The notes below the pieces were generated by a model. The model did no database searches and was not told where the DNA came from. It was given only the letters and a program-made list of their open reading frames with translations. A DNA stretch of 64,000 nt from Limnephilus marmoratus. Lineage: Eukaryota; Arthropoda; Insecta; Trichoptera; Limnephilidae. The position numbers were made by a program, and so were the translations under genes. Location of the stretch: assembly GCA_917880885.1 (NCBI GenBank), contig OU862913.1, positions 5,022,001 to 5,086,000 on the forward strand, given 5' to 3'. Shown in pieces: positions 22,695-33,574 of this stretch (within the stretch, counting starts at the first letter, position 1; each line of letters begins with the position of its first letter).

Positions 22695-25600
22695 ATTTAT
22701 TTATTTATTTATTTATTTATTTGAACGCCATAAAATGGCTATTACAATACAGTGATACATGATACACAGTGGTACACAGGAGGGTAATTACTACGATAAA
22801 AATGTACATTAAACAAAGTACATAGGATGTATGATAACAACTAAAATGTAGTAATAGGATACAAAATGTTATGCAGAGTAAAAATATGTAAATAAAGGTG
22901 ACTTAGAATAATTCTCAACATCAAGTATAATATACCTACTTTACTTTTATTTGTACATATTGTTGGATTCTAGGAATTGGCTAAAATGGAGTAACTTAGT
23001 ATAATGATATTATTGTTACCTTCAGTTGAAATTACTGCAGTTTGAAATGACTATGACACTAGAGGTACTGCTAATTAGTTCTGCTTTTCAGGGATGTCAG
23101 TTAGAGAATCAATAATAAATCCTTGGTTTAAAAATACTTACTAATTTTGACAAAAAATTTTACATTTACTAGTCTGTCTGATAGTTGATATAAATGAAGT
23201 AAGTAGTTAGGAATCTATAGAGTATGATGTAGATGCTGTGCAGACGAATACTTTTATACCTAACATTAATTAATGTGATTGAGGTATGATATTATAGCCT
23301 TCTTATAACTGTATTCAGTGCAGTTGAACACATCTACTACTTCTGAGAAAGCATTGCCAACTGCATGCAATCTAGGTATAAGCGAGTATCTAAATGACTC
23401 AGTCCTGATATTTTTGTTGCAATTAAAAAGAATTTTGGATCGAGTAGTTCTAGTAGGTATGTGGAAGGTAATAAGGTTTAATAAATCAGGACTGTCTATA
23501 ATACCATTAACAATTTTAAAAATAAAAGTCAAGTCGGAAATAAGTCTTCTATCTGAAAGTTTGAGTAAGTTTAATTCTTTCAACAAGTGATTGTAATTTA
23601 TTGATTCTATTGGTAGACCAAGTTTATAGTTAATGAATCTTAAGAATTTATGCTGAATTTTTTCAATGGAATCGGAGTGGATTTTGTAGTGAGGGGACCA
23701 AATAGAAGAATTATATTCGACTTGACTTCGAACTAGAGAGGAATATAGGATTTTTAATGTAGAGATATTTTGAAAGTCTCTGCCATTTCGAAGAATGAAA
23801 CCTAGCATTTTTAATCCTTTATTGGTTACTGTAGTTATATGTGGAAGAAAGTTAAATTTGGAATCGAAAATAATACCAAGATCGTTAATCTCACTGACAG
23901 AGGTGAGGGAGACATTATTAATTTTATATTGATAGTTAATGGGTTGATTTGCTCTGAAAAACCTTATTATCTGACATTTACTTATATTCAGATAAAGTTT
24001 ATTAGTTTTACACCAGTCTTGTAGTTTATTTAAATTTAATTGAATGTGAATACAGTCATTTAATGTTTTAATAAGTTTGAATAGTTTTAAGTCGTCTGCG
24101 AAAAGCAACACTTCAACATTATTATCAAAAACAGTGATGATATCATTTATAAAAAGTAGGAACAGTATTGGGCCTAAATGTGACCCTTGAGGTACACCGC
24201 TAGTAGCCATGAATTTGTGTGATAGGTAAGAGTTGTTTTTTACTTGGAGAATTCTACTGGTAAAGTAACTCTTTATCCATTCTAATAGTTTACCCTCTAT
24301 TCCCATTTTACTAAGTTTGTTGAGAAGAATTTCATGGTTAACTTTGTCAAACGCTTTGATAAAGTCTGTTTATATTGAATCTACTTGGGTTTTATTTTCA
24401 AGTGAGCATGCAGTAAATTGTTCGTACAGTGAGAGATTTGTTAGGGTGGATCTGCCCGGCATAAAGCCATGTTGGTTGGGTACAATGATGTTATTAATAT
24501 GTATGGAGATTCTGTCCAGGATAAGTTTTTCAAACAGTTTGGGGATAGTTGAGAGCATGCAAATGGGTCGGTAATTAGTGACATCGTGGATATCACCCTT
24601 TTTAAATACAGGTGTGAGATAACAGTTTTTCCATAATTCGGGGAAGCAGCCAGAATTAAGTGATTGGTTAAATAATTGACATAATGGCTTGGCTAGTATC
24701 GATACACAGTTAATTAGAAAAGCAGGACTAACTTTGTCAGGACCCGCTTTTTTCTTTATGTCGAGTGATTTTATTTTGCGTATAACATCGGGAACATTTA
24801 TATGAAAAGAGGGAATGTGGACCGATTTCTTCAGATGAAAGGATGGAAGTTGAACTTTAGGGATATCCTTATCGTACACATTTTTGAAGAAGTCAGCAAA
24901 GAAATTAACAATGTCATTAGTATCACTGCTGCTTTTCCCTTCGAAATACATGTGAGTAGGTATGCTGGGTTTATTTTTTCTTAATGAGTTTATGTGTGTA
25001 AAAAAGTTTTTGGTATCAGAAGAAATAGACTTTTCTGTGTTTAGTATGTATGTTTGATATAGTTTTCTGGCGAGTATTTTGCAGTCGGTTCTATATTTAT
25101 GAAATATTTTGTAGTCTGAGATAGAGTTGCTCTCTTTGAAGTTTTTGTGCCAGATTTTTTTGTTTTTTGTTAATTGCTTTAAGTCATTATTAAACCATTT
25201 GGGGAACTTTGATGGTATTACTTGAATAGAGGGTACGTATTTTACAATAGCCATGTTGATGATCGAGTAAAAAGATTCTAGGTTTTGATTAACATTTGTG
25301 TTTCTATCTAAAAAGGACCAATCTGCACATTCTAAATATTTTATTATCAATGGATAATCTGCTTTGGCAAAATTATAAGAACAATTGGGTACAGTATTAG
25401 AGTGAGTATTATGAAAGTTGTTCAAAATGGTAATGTTTAAGGGAGGATGGTGGAAATCTATGGGGAGAAGAGAGTCTATGGATTTACTTAGTTTTACTGA
25501 AGGATCACTACTAAATGCAAGGTCTAATAGGTGGTGATTAGAATTATATACATTATTAATTTGTTTAAGACCAAGGAAATTAGACATATTTATAATTTCA

Positions 25601-25775
25601 CGAGCATTAGCAGATATGTTAGCATGAATTGATGGATTATTACTTATGGTAACCCAGTCTATATTGTTTGAAATATTGTAGTCACCGATTAGCAGCATTC
25701 TAGCTTCCGGATATTTGAGCTTGAGGGCCTCTATATCGTCAATGTTGTTTTCATAAACTTGTGAATTTGATGTAT
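22695..25775 (-). mobile_element. LINE inserted in the pogo element, ORF2 nearly intact
   Basis: An 8-bp duplication (TCTTCTTT on the plus strand) flanks the element at 22687-22694 and 25776-25783. Minus-strand ORF2 starts within the endonuclease (GDYNI box near 25690), continues through the RT with DNYRPI-like, SGVPQGSHLGPILFLLFIND and LLFADDLKLF motifs, and ends at 23266. The frame is broken by a single TAA at about 24367-24369, inside IxTDFIKAFDKV where homologues have Tyr. It is 5'-truncated, lacking the N-terminal endonuclease part and ORF1. The 3' end is AGCCATTTTATGGCGTT followed by a (AAAT)n tail. The insertion splits the pogo transposase fragment. Confidence 0.85.
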
Positions 25776-25833
25776 TCTTCTTTTATGTCTTCATTAGTAA
25801 ATAAAAGCAGTCTTTCTGCAGTAGTTCCGCGGC
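25772..25833 (-). pseudogene. pogo-type transposase N-terminus
   Basis: Minus strand from ATG at 25833: MPRNYCRKTA, then after a one-base shift FTNEDIKE. MPRxYxRKT...YxxEDIKxA is the usual start of pogo-like transposases. The frame is cut by the LINE insertion; the rest resumes at 22691. Confidence 0.6.
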
Positions 25834-25982
25834 ATAACAACCTTTAAAAAATGAAAAGCTACACATTTTACATTTTTTTAAACTGTTATATAATTTATAT
25901 AAACGTTCTAATATGAATGATCTACGGGAATAGCGGCGTCCGCCCGGTACAGCGCTGTGACTTTAGCTCGTTCCTGCACTAG

Positions 25983-26001
25983 CACCACCACCACCACCAC
26001 A
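25983..26001 (+). repeat. (CAC)n microsatellite
   Basis: Six CAC units inside the pogo-like element. Confidence 0.8.
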
Positions 26002-26943
26002 AATGCGCCCTCACGAACCTCTTAGTTTGAGAATACGTGGCTATTTGTATGGAAACCGCAAAAGGGGTAAGGTCGGAAGGGTCATATTCCGATCTTTCCC
26101 CGGGAAATATATCAAGGGGTAAGATCGAAAAGAAAGCTACAGCCGAAACCGAAGCATATTAGACACTGGAACCTTCCTAAACTATTTTTTATCTAAAAAT
26201 AATACACAATGGATTTGAAATCAATTCAATAGCCTACCTGGATCCGTAGATATTTATGATGGGGGTAAGATCGATTATCTCACAATTTTCCGCAAAATTT
26301 AACCTGTTCAAAAAACGCGACTCACAACCTAACGCTTTAGCTTCTTAGAGCCGACCTAAGGGGGTTCTATGCGTAATGAAATAGCGCTCCTCTAGAGGTA
26401 TAGGGGCATTTTATAGGTTGCCAGGGTACCGCGAAAATCGAGTTTTTCGATCTTCCCCCAAATCCGGATTTACCCCAACTCACCCTACTTATTTTATACA
26501 TTTGTACTTCCGTTGTTTATTTTATTTTACTATTCATATGGTAATTTAATCATGTTACATGGACATAAATAATTGGTATTCTTTATGTATTAGGCAATTT
26601 CTTTTATTATTAGTAGGTAAGGATACAATGGATAATATCTGTAGTTCTGTTTGTCAATCTTGAAGTTTGTATTTACGAGAAGTAGCCTAATTCGATAAGG
26701 TTAGGTAGCGTTGTAAATATATTAGGTTAGGTTGTACATAATGTGTTGTACAAAGTTCAGGAAGCACAATAGTGTCTACGAGAAGAGTCTACTGGCAGCG
26801 GTGAAGACGAACAGCCTACTGACGGAATTCGATGATATTACAGCGGATGCTGAAGATCGGCCCCCACGTTAGTTTTCATCTATTCTGACAGAATTAGGTT
26901 ATTTTAGGTTGGGCTGTACTGACATCTATTTTATTTTTTTATT

Positions 26944-27480
26944 TTATTTATTATTCAACGCCCAGAGGGCTTTTACATGTTTGGTAGTACAATGATGACA
27001 GATGATTTTTCAATAGATAATGAAATAACAAAAATAAAATTAGATAAAAAATGCACACAAGTCACAAAAATACAAAAAAAAAATACAGCAATTTGATAAG
27101 TTTACAAAAATACATATATGTTTAGTAATAGTTTTGGAATATGTTTTTTACAACATCCACAAAATTCGCCAAGTTGATGTTAAATATGTCGACATCACCT
27201 AAGTACTGATTCCCCATAGTGTGAAATCGTTGTATCGGAGAGTGGGCAATGTAGTTCCGCTTGTGAATGCTGCAGTAGAATAATGTATTTTGTCGCGTGG
27301 TTACTGTCGGTATTCGTAAGTTTATGAGTTGTAGGAGTTCGCAACAGTCGAATTTAGAGTTAAGTATTTTGAATAAAAATGTTAAGTCGTTTATTTTACG
27401 TCTGTCTTCTAGTGTATGTATTTTTAGAATATTTAGTAATAGATTATATTTTAAGTCTTCTAGTGGGAACATCTAGGAAC
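26944..27480 (-). mobile_element. LINE 3' end, GCC/GGC-hairpin family, copy 3
   Basis: The minus-strand frame 27472-27122 aligns with the C-terminus of the LINE at 22695-25775 (DRRKINDLTFLFKILN, LRIPTVTTR, GNQYLGDVDIFN). The 3' end is AAAAGCCCTCTGGGCGTTGA plus an A/T-rich tail near 26944. Its 5' limit abuts the stop codon of the nuclease exon (27484) on the same strand. Confidence 0.75.
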
Positions 27481-27483
27481 TAT

Positions 27484-27735
27484 CTAGGAGAACAGTCCGC
27501 CGTTAGCGGTGAAGGCGGGCAGACGGGTGACGGTCCTCCTGAAGTCAGCGATATTGCAGCAGATACTGTAGCCCAAATTTACGTTCGTGTTCTTCCAGTT
27601 GAGCCAACTGAAAGCGGAATTGCCGTCGCACTGATCGGTGCAGAATGCCAGAGCTTGCGCTTCTGCGAGGGTCACATGCGGGTTGTTCAATCCCAGGAAG
27701 GCCGTTGCCTTGCCCGTACTGACCTCATGCACTAC
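27484..27735 (-). CDS. dsRNA nuclease-like gene, terminal exon
   Basis: Follows a CTTTGCAG acceptor (minus strand) and ends at TAG (27484-27486). The 83 residues start VVHEVSTGKATAFLGLNNPH and continue with AFCTDQC, WLNW, GYSICCNIADFRRTV and LPAF. This is the C-terminal signature of insect secreted DNA/RNA non-specific endonucleases (dsRNases, Endonuclease_NS fold), with its conserved cysteines. These enzymes cleave double-stranded RNA in gut or haemolymph and reduce RNAi in several insects. The exon joins in phase 0 to the one at 29439-29594. A LINE (26944-27480) starts within about 10 bases of the stop, so any 3' UTR is LINE sequence. The family assignment is firm; whether this locus is active is doubtful (see 41498-41789). 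Confidence 0.8.
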   Translation of the reverse strand, partial: VVHEVSTGKATAFLGLNNPHVTLAEAQALAFCTDQCDGNSAFSWLNWKNTNVNLGYSICCNIADFRRTVTRLPAFTANGGLFS

Positions 27736-27797
27736 CTGCAAAGTTTATGTAGTTTTAAATGTGATATTGGAATATGCGAAGTAATAGTCAAAATACT

Positions 27798-27950
27798 TTT
27801 ATTTACATTGGCTCCACACAGGAGTTATGGTGATGTGTGGTTTTTTATCGGAGCGTATGTCTTCTTTGGGGATGTCTTTGGAGACTTTGTCTGTATGGAG
27901 GGTCTTTTTAGAGAAAGGAAGGAGAAAAAAATGTTCTGGGAAGGAAAAAT
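27798..27950 (-). mobile_element. Decayed SINE-like tail fragment
   Basis: Reverse-oriented and diverged copy of the shared LINE/SINE tail: GGCTCCACACAGGAG, then TATGTCTTCTTTGGGGATG and GGGTCTTTTTAGAGAAAGGAAGGAG. It lies in the intron of the nuclease gene. Confidence 0.5.
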
Positions 27951-28269
27951 AATGTAATGTAATCTCATATCTTAAAAAGTAGGTTAGCTCGTTGAGACCT
28001 TCTCAGGTTGATGTGGGAATAATATTGAATCTGCTCATGGAAGGTCAGGCATACTTAAACGCTCAAATAAGAAAATTCATAATATTTCAAACAAGTCTAT
28101 AATTATTTCAACATCCTCCATCATATCATCACAGCCTAAAAGCCACATTTCAATGAGAGCATGAGGTAATATAAACAAAAAACAAATATATACCTTTTAT
28201 AACAAATAGATCCGAATCATTTTCAAAAGTGAGAGAAAGAGAGGTTATTATGTGAATCCGGCATAATGC

Positions 28270-29230
28270 TATGAAAGAAACCGCCTCCCCAACGTGTCCC
28301 TCTTGGCTCCATCGTGCTTTGAATTCGGAATGCCACGTCCCGTCTCGAGAATCCTCCCAGAATGCGCTTTGTCCATACGAAGGCAAAACCGTTTGCCAGC
28401 TACTTATCATCTACGGCGAGTTCCAAATTCCAGCGCGGACGACATACCATCGTCAAAGACGATTCAGCGGAATCCCACAATCTCTATTTCGCCGGACATG
28501 CGTTGCGGGTAGTAAGTCACAATACTTCGCATTCTATCGAAGCGATACCTTTTGCTCGTCACTAAAATAAACCTTTTGTGAGCCAAGCCGCATGTTGTTC
28601 CCATCAACAAATAATAAGCCTACATGGCAAAAAAAAAAACTGGCTCCCACTGGCCATCCGTTATCTTTCCCGTTCTGTTAACAAAAATTGCACATCACTA
28701 TGGCTAAACTGACTTCCCACAGCGACTTTCTTCCCCAAAAACATTGGCCTCCCGGCACCGAAAAAAGAATTTCTACGTCTGCCGCCATGTTGCTTCTTCC
28801 TGCTTGCCATCGCGTTTCCTCCCGGGTGACAACCGCACTACCGTGGCGACACTCCAGGGCCGCCAACCGACAAATTCTCCACAAAAATAAGACTCGGGTA
28901 CTTATTTTTGTGACTAAAATTTGCAAAATTAAATTGCTACAAGACGTATAAACGAAACTTTTTATTACGTTACAGTAAGTACGAGAACTGGGTAGGAAAC
29001 CGGGGTTCAATGTGTGCAGAAGTGACTGACGAATGAATCCATTCCTCCTAAAAGGGGTTCCAACAAGAGTTCAGCTGGAGAGATAAAAATGTCTCCCTCA
29101 ACCAGTCTCTCCCGATCCGATCGGCCACGCAATAAATGGGCAAAAGGACGCTAAGAAATAGAGTCCCTTCCACTTCTGCTTAGTTACTAAACGTAGCAAA
29201 CCACTTGGGGGGTGACCGATGACAAAGTGT
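28270..29230. other. GC-richer patches, not recognised
   Basis: 28270-28570 and 28690-28900 have open frames on both strands but no domain I recognise. 29060-29220 contains GTCTCCCTCAACCAGTCTCT and CGTAGCAAACCACTTGG, which recur in the reverse SINE-like copy at 43880-44040, so that part is repeat-derived. Confidence 0.45.
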
Positions 29231-29342
29231 TGGATATCAAATAAATGATTCAATAACTGTTATTGACATAATTTTTTATTCATCAATATATAGCATCAAC
29301 CGCATTTTCCTAAAACGAGTTGAGCAAGTTATGGCTAAGTTA

Positions 29343-29383
29343 AGTTGAAGGATGCCCCAGGTGCCAGTGTAGACCTTAGTCCT
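29343..29383 (-). pseudogene. Exact 41-bp copy of nuclease exon sequence in the intron
   Basis: The 41 bases at 29343-29383 are identical to 29521-29561 inside the nuclease exon (the KVYTGTWGILQL segment), 178 bp apart, same orientation. The flanks differ. It is not spliceable as it stands. Confidence 0.85.
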
Positions 29384-29438
29384 AACCTAACCCCACTTTG
29401 TAATAACACATTATTGATTAGAATGAGCTGTATCTTAC

Positions 29439-29594
29439 CTTGTAATACCACAGTGGCACTGGGATCTTACTGCCTGAAGGACTGAGGTAAAGATTCCTTG
29501 GAGTTCCACTGTTGTCCTTCAGTTGAAGGATGCCCCAGGTGCCAGTGTAGACCTTAGTCCTGGCGTTGATGGCTTCGATACGCTCCCTCAAGTC
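29439..29594 (-). CDS. dsRNA nuclease-like gene, internal exon
   Basis: Bounded by a TTTCAG acceptor and an AAG|GTAAGA donor on the minus strand; 156 bp, exactly 52 codons, phase 0 at both ends. It encodes DLRERIEAINARTKVYTGTW, G-I-L-Q-L, then LYLSPSGSKIPVPLWYYK. In insect dsRNases the VYTGTxG...LYL...IPVPKxYYK segment follows the catalytic core and precedes the LGxNNPH segment, here in the next exon. The part that should precede it (the R-G-H catalytic motif and the N-A-P-Q-W-Q-like segment) was not found between this exon and 41498. The upstream intron contains two LINEs and the satellite arrays. Confidence 0.8.
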
Positions 29595-29988
29595 CTGAAA
29601 TATTATTTTTTTTATTCAAATATGTTAAATTTCTACTTTCAGCCATGAATTATTGGAACTTTATTGCATTAATAAATCTGCCATGCAAATTTAAGTACCT
29701 AATAATTTTTTTTTCAAATTGCGGTGGGATCCTTTGGTTTCATAGAGATAGAGGTGTACATTTTAATTATTTTTTGGATAACTCCTGGATTTGTGTATAA
29801 AGCGGGTGTTTTCTCTTTAGTTTGCTTGATTATATTTATCACAATGACAATAAGAGAGTCACAACGACTTCTATGAGACCTGTATTGTTCCCAAATGTAC
29901 GAATATATTTATTTAACAAATATAAGAAGTACCTAAGCAACGTGTGAAATTATAAATTGTTAAAACATGTTTTTATTAGACCACTTTT

Positions 29989-32500
29989 TATTTTTTTTAT
30001 TTGTTAACATTTAAAACCTGCCAAACTACTTATGTAGTTTGTCAGCAGGTACATGATGACAACTTTTTTGCAATGACATGGTACAATAGTAAACAGTATC
30101 CAGGTATGTATTATGTTGATGATAAGTTAAACAATAAAGATAAGTTGGTTAAGTTATAGAAAAGTATGAATATAAATAAGTAAAAAGTAGCATAAGCCTT
30201 ATATAACACACGTGTACAAATTAATTTATTTTGAACAAATGAATATACTCAACAAGTACTTCTATAGTTTAATATAGGTACATAAGGTACTACAAATTGT
30301 GAATGTGAATTCCAATTAGGAAAATTCTTCGATAGGGCATCAATATAAATCATCAGCATTTAATAGCCATTTCCTTAGATCGTATTTGACTTTAGCTGTA
30401 AAAACATTTATATTTTTAATTGTCATTGGTAGTTTATTAAATATACTGGGTACAATATAGTTTAGGGTTCTTTCACCGTATTTATTGGTACATTTAGGAA
30501 CCACCAATCCTTCATTTAGAGTGAATCTTGTATTATGTTTATGTAAAACTCTTTCCCTATACAAGGAATCAGACAATATAAGATGCTGACTTACAATATT
30601 GTAAAACAATAATCCTCTGACAGGTAAAACATTCAGAAACTTGTATATTAATTTAGTATTGCTTCTGTGTGCATTGGTATATTTATGGATTAACAATTTT
30701 GTAAGGGAGTTTTGTAATGTTTGGATATAACTTATATTAGTTTTACAAGAATGTCCCCAAGAAGTGATTCCATAACGGATTGTGGATTCAACCAGAGAAA
30801 GGTAGATTAATTTAAAAGTAGGTACTTATGGGCACGAAATATTTTATTTTATAAATTCTACCCACAATAGACCGTAGACGTTTACAAACATTTGTAATGT
30901 GTACATTGTACATCCCATTTCATGTAGCAGTCAATGGTAACACCCAAATATACATAATTTTTGACAAAATCAATGGTTTCACATGAACAGGGCTGTGGAA
31001 CATTTTTGTGTATGCAGTCAAATGTAGGTATGTGTATATAATGAAAGGATTACATTATATCTCGCGTGTGGAGATCTTATGTGCATAATTTTAGTTTTTT
31101 TAGCATTTATTATGAGACCTGCATCATGAGACCATTTTAGGAGGGCAATAAAATCATGCTGCATAAGGTTCATTGCAGTAATCAGGTCTTCGTGTGATAT
31201 TACGAGTGCCGTATCGTCTGCGTACACAAAATGTTTAACGAATGAAAACAATTTACTCATAATTGAGACTTATATAATATACAGGGTTGGCCCTAAAATT
31301 GACCCCTGTGCAACACCAGTTGAAATGTATTTTCTTTTGCTAAATTTGTTTAGAATTTTTACTGTTATTTGTCGATCCGATAATAAATTTTTTAACAAAA
31401 CTAGTAGCTTTCCTCGAATTCCTATTGCCTCTAATATTTCTAAAAGTTTATTTGTATCAATGGTATCAAACGCCTTCGAGTTATCAATAAATAAAACCAA
31501 CACATGTTTTTTTAAATTTAATTCATGATTTACGTGGTTTGAAAATTCCTGAAGCAACATTTCCGTACTTTTTTCTTTTGAAAACCATACTAGTTGGGAT
31601 CTAGCAAGGAGAAGGATTCTAAATATTTGTTAAGTTTTATTGAAATGTATTTTTCAAGTATTTTTTCTAGGGCTGGCAAAATGCTAATCGGCCTATAATT
31701 TTGTACATCTGTGTGTTTGCCGCCTTTGTAAATTGGTCTAATGATGCTACTTTTAAGTTCATCTGGAATCACTGCTTGTGCTAATATTATATTGATAAAA
31801 TGAGTTATAACAGGCCCTAAAATATTAATATATTTCTTAATGTCAAACATTCGAATGTTGTCAATCCCTGGTGACTTTGAATTGCTTAGTTTGCTAACAA
31901 TAATATTGATTTCTTCGCAGGTAGCTCTTGGTAGGTACATACTATGTTGCACTTCTGTCGGTCTGACGGTCGATGCTTTATAATCGCATTTATGTATCAT
32001 AGAACTAACACTGCTCGTAAAATATTCAACAAAATTATTTGCTACAGTTTCTTCATTATGCGTTTTTAACATATATTTTGAGATTATTTCGTCGCAACTA
32101 CTTTTAGACTTGCGTCCTAATAATTTATTTACTTCATCCCAAGTTTTTTTTGTATCTCCGAAATAATTTTTAAATTTATTGTTAAAAAAGGTAGACTTAC
32201 ATTTAATGATTTCTTTTGTAACCTTATTTCTGAAAGTTTTATATTCTAATTCAAAGAATTTATTTGCAAGAGAATTTTTCCACCTTCTGTACAGTGAGTC
32301 TTTGTTTTATATTTTCTAATATATCAGAAGTTATCCAAGATTTTATTGCGAGGGGTCTTTTTTTGGGTTTATAATACATAACGATTTTACTTTGTTCGTA
32401 CAAATCCTGAAAATTATCCTTAATTTTAGTGTATAACATATTGCAATATTGTTCCTCATGCAAGTTATACCACTTAAAATTATAAATATTTTTGTCGATT
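29989..32500 (-). mobile_element. Decayed LINE in the nuclease intron
   Basis: Minus-strand pieces in order: 32072-31590 (RT N-terminal part with SKSPGIDNI and NYRPISILPALEKILEK), 31560-31270 (DNSKAFDTI and GVAQGSILGPTLYII), 31260-31018 (FVYADDTALVISHEDL), 30696-30340 (KYGERTLNYIVPSIFNKLP). Frames are broken by several stops and shifts. A piece at 32463-32260 extends toward the ORF2 N-terminus. The 3' end has a bulged hairpin (30016-30050) and an A-rich tail at about 29990. Related to the LINE end at 1-600. Confidence 0.8.
30016..30050 (-). other. 3'-terminal LINE hairpin with bulge
   Basis: Minus strand: ACCTGC, a 3-base bulge TGA, then CAAACTAC, a 4-base loop, GTAGTTTG and GCAGGT. Stem 6 + 8 bp, bulge on the 5' side, as in the hairpin at 492-526 but with mostly different bases. 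Confidence 0.75.
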
Positions 32501-33165
32501 TTGTTTTGAGATAAAAACGAAAAACTACTACTTGAAATATTCAGTATGTAGATCTATTTTAAGAATAATAAATATGTCTCAATGTAAGTTAGATTAAAAT
32601 CATTAATGTTGGATGGTAGCTTCAGATTATTTTACAATAAAATGTATTTTGAGATAAGATATCTACTAGGGACTAGGGCATATTTGGTGGGTGTGATTTT
32701 TATTAAAGCGTGTTTGCTTTAATGTCCACTGGTCAGTAGTCTAGGGTCCATCACACAGATTGAAAACAAATTAGGTATAATATAATATTTTCTGAGGAAA
32801 AATCCAAAGAATACTATCGTAAAATAGAGTGACTTTATTTTTATTTTTTTACGTGAATACCGCACAAGAGTCCCAACTGCTCCCGTCTGGAGCCAGTGGA
32901 ACTACGGCATCCCCTATTGTGAGGCTGAAGGAAGTGGGGAGGGGAAGTAGACAGGGAAGAGGAAGGTGGGGAAGTATCTGGCTATTCAAATCTGGTCACC
33001 AAACACAGCTAAAGCCATTTCAAGCAACGTTTCAATTCTGAATGGTGGTCTTACACCAGGGCGATACTGAGAGAATCTTCCATTCTGGAACGTTCTGCAA
33101 ATATACTATATATTATTTTAAATGAATAAATTGTGAAATAACACAAATTAATCATATAAAATTTA

Positions 33166-33240
33166 TTTGCCACGCCGGGATTAGATCCCGCGACCTTCGG
33201 AGTGCTAGTCGAGAGCTTTACCGCTGGACTTTGCCGGCCG
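33166..33240 (-). repeat. tRNA-like SINE head or tRNA pseudogene
   Basis: On the minus strand, AGTCCAGCGGTAAAGC resembles a tRNA D-arm/A box, and GGTCGCGGGATCTAATCC resembles a T-arm/B box with a short GGGAT-CTA-ATCCC stem-loop, at tRNA-like spacing. The acceptor stem is imperfect. AT-rich sequence follows downstream. A tRNA-derived SINE is more likely than a working tRNA. Confidence 0.55.
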
Positions 33241-33574
33241 TCAAAGTTGTTTTATAGTTTAATTTATAAACTTATTTTTTATAAAAAAAATCTTTACATT
33301 TTATAGGTGTTCGAAAATATGATTATTACAATTTATAAAAATATAACCGTTTATCTATAAACAAATACTGCTATCTAATTATGATTACGCGGGATAGCGA
33401 TATCGCCTTCTGAAAGCATTATCAATATCTCCAGTTTGCTAACGTCTTGGCATAATATCCGTAAAAAGCGCAGATCCTTTCACATTAAGAAGTCTGACTT
33501 AGATTAAGTCTCAGAAATTTAAACAAAAGAAATACACCTTTCGAATTAAAATTTAAAAAAAGCTGGTAAAAAAT

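Larger units (their letters stand above)
20780..26485 (-). mobile_element. Decayed pogo-like (Tc1/mariner) transposon, interrupted by a LINE
   Basis: Left end AGTGAGTTGGGGTAAGTCCG follows TA (20778-20779). The right end, reverse-complemented, is GGGTGAGTTGGGGTAAATCC and is followed by TA (26486-26487). A TA duplication fits the IS630-Tc1-mariner group. Both ends continue into similar GGGGTAAGATCG-like blocks. Inside, on the minus strand, are two pieces of a pogo-type transposase N-terminus (25772-25833 and 22570-22691), separated by an inserted LINE, plus a diverged minisatellite (21370-22460). No DDE domain remains. Confidence 0.7.

Noticed and set aside
26695..26735. Telomere-like TTAGG repeats
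   Set aside because: Only scattered TTAGGT strings, not a tandem array.
32990..33085. Candidate missing exon of the nuclease (minus strand after TATTTGCAG)
   Set aside because: The acceptor looks fine but the translation (RTFQNGRFSQYRPGV and on) lacks the R-G-H core and hits a stop.
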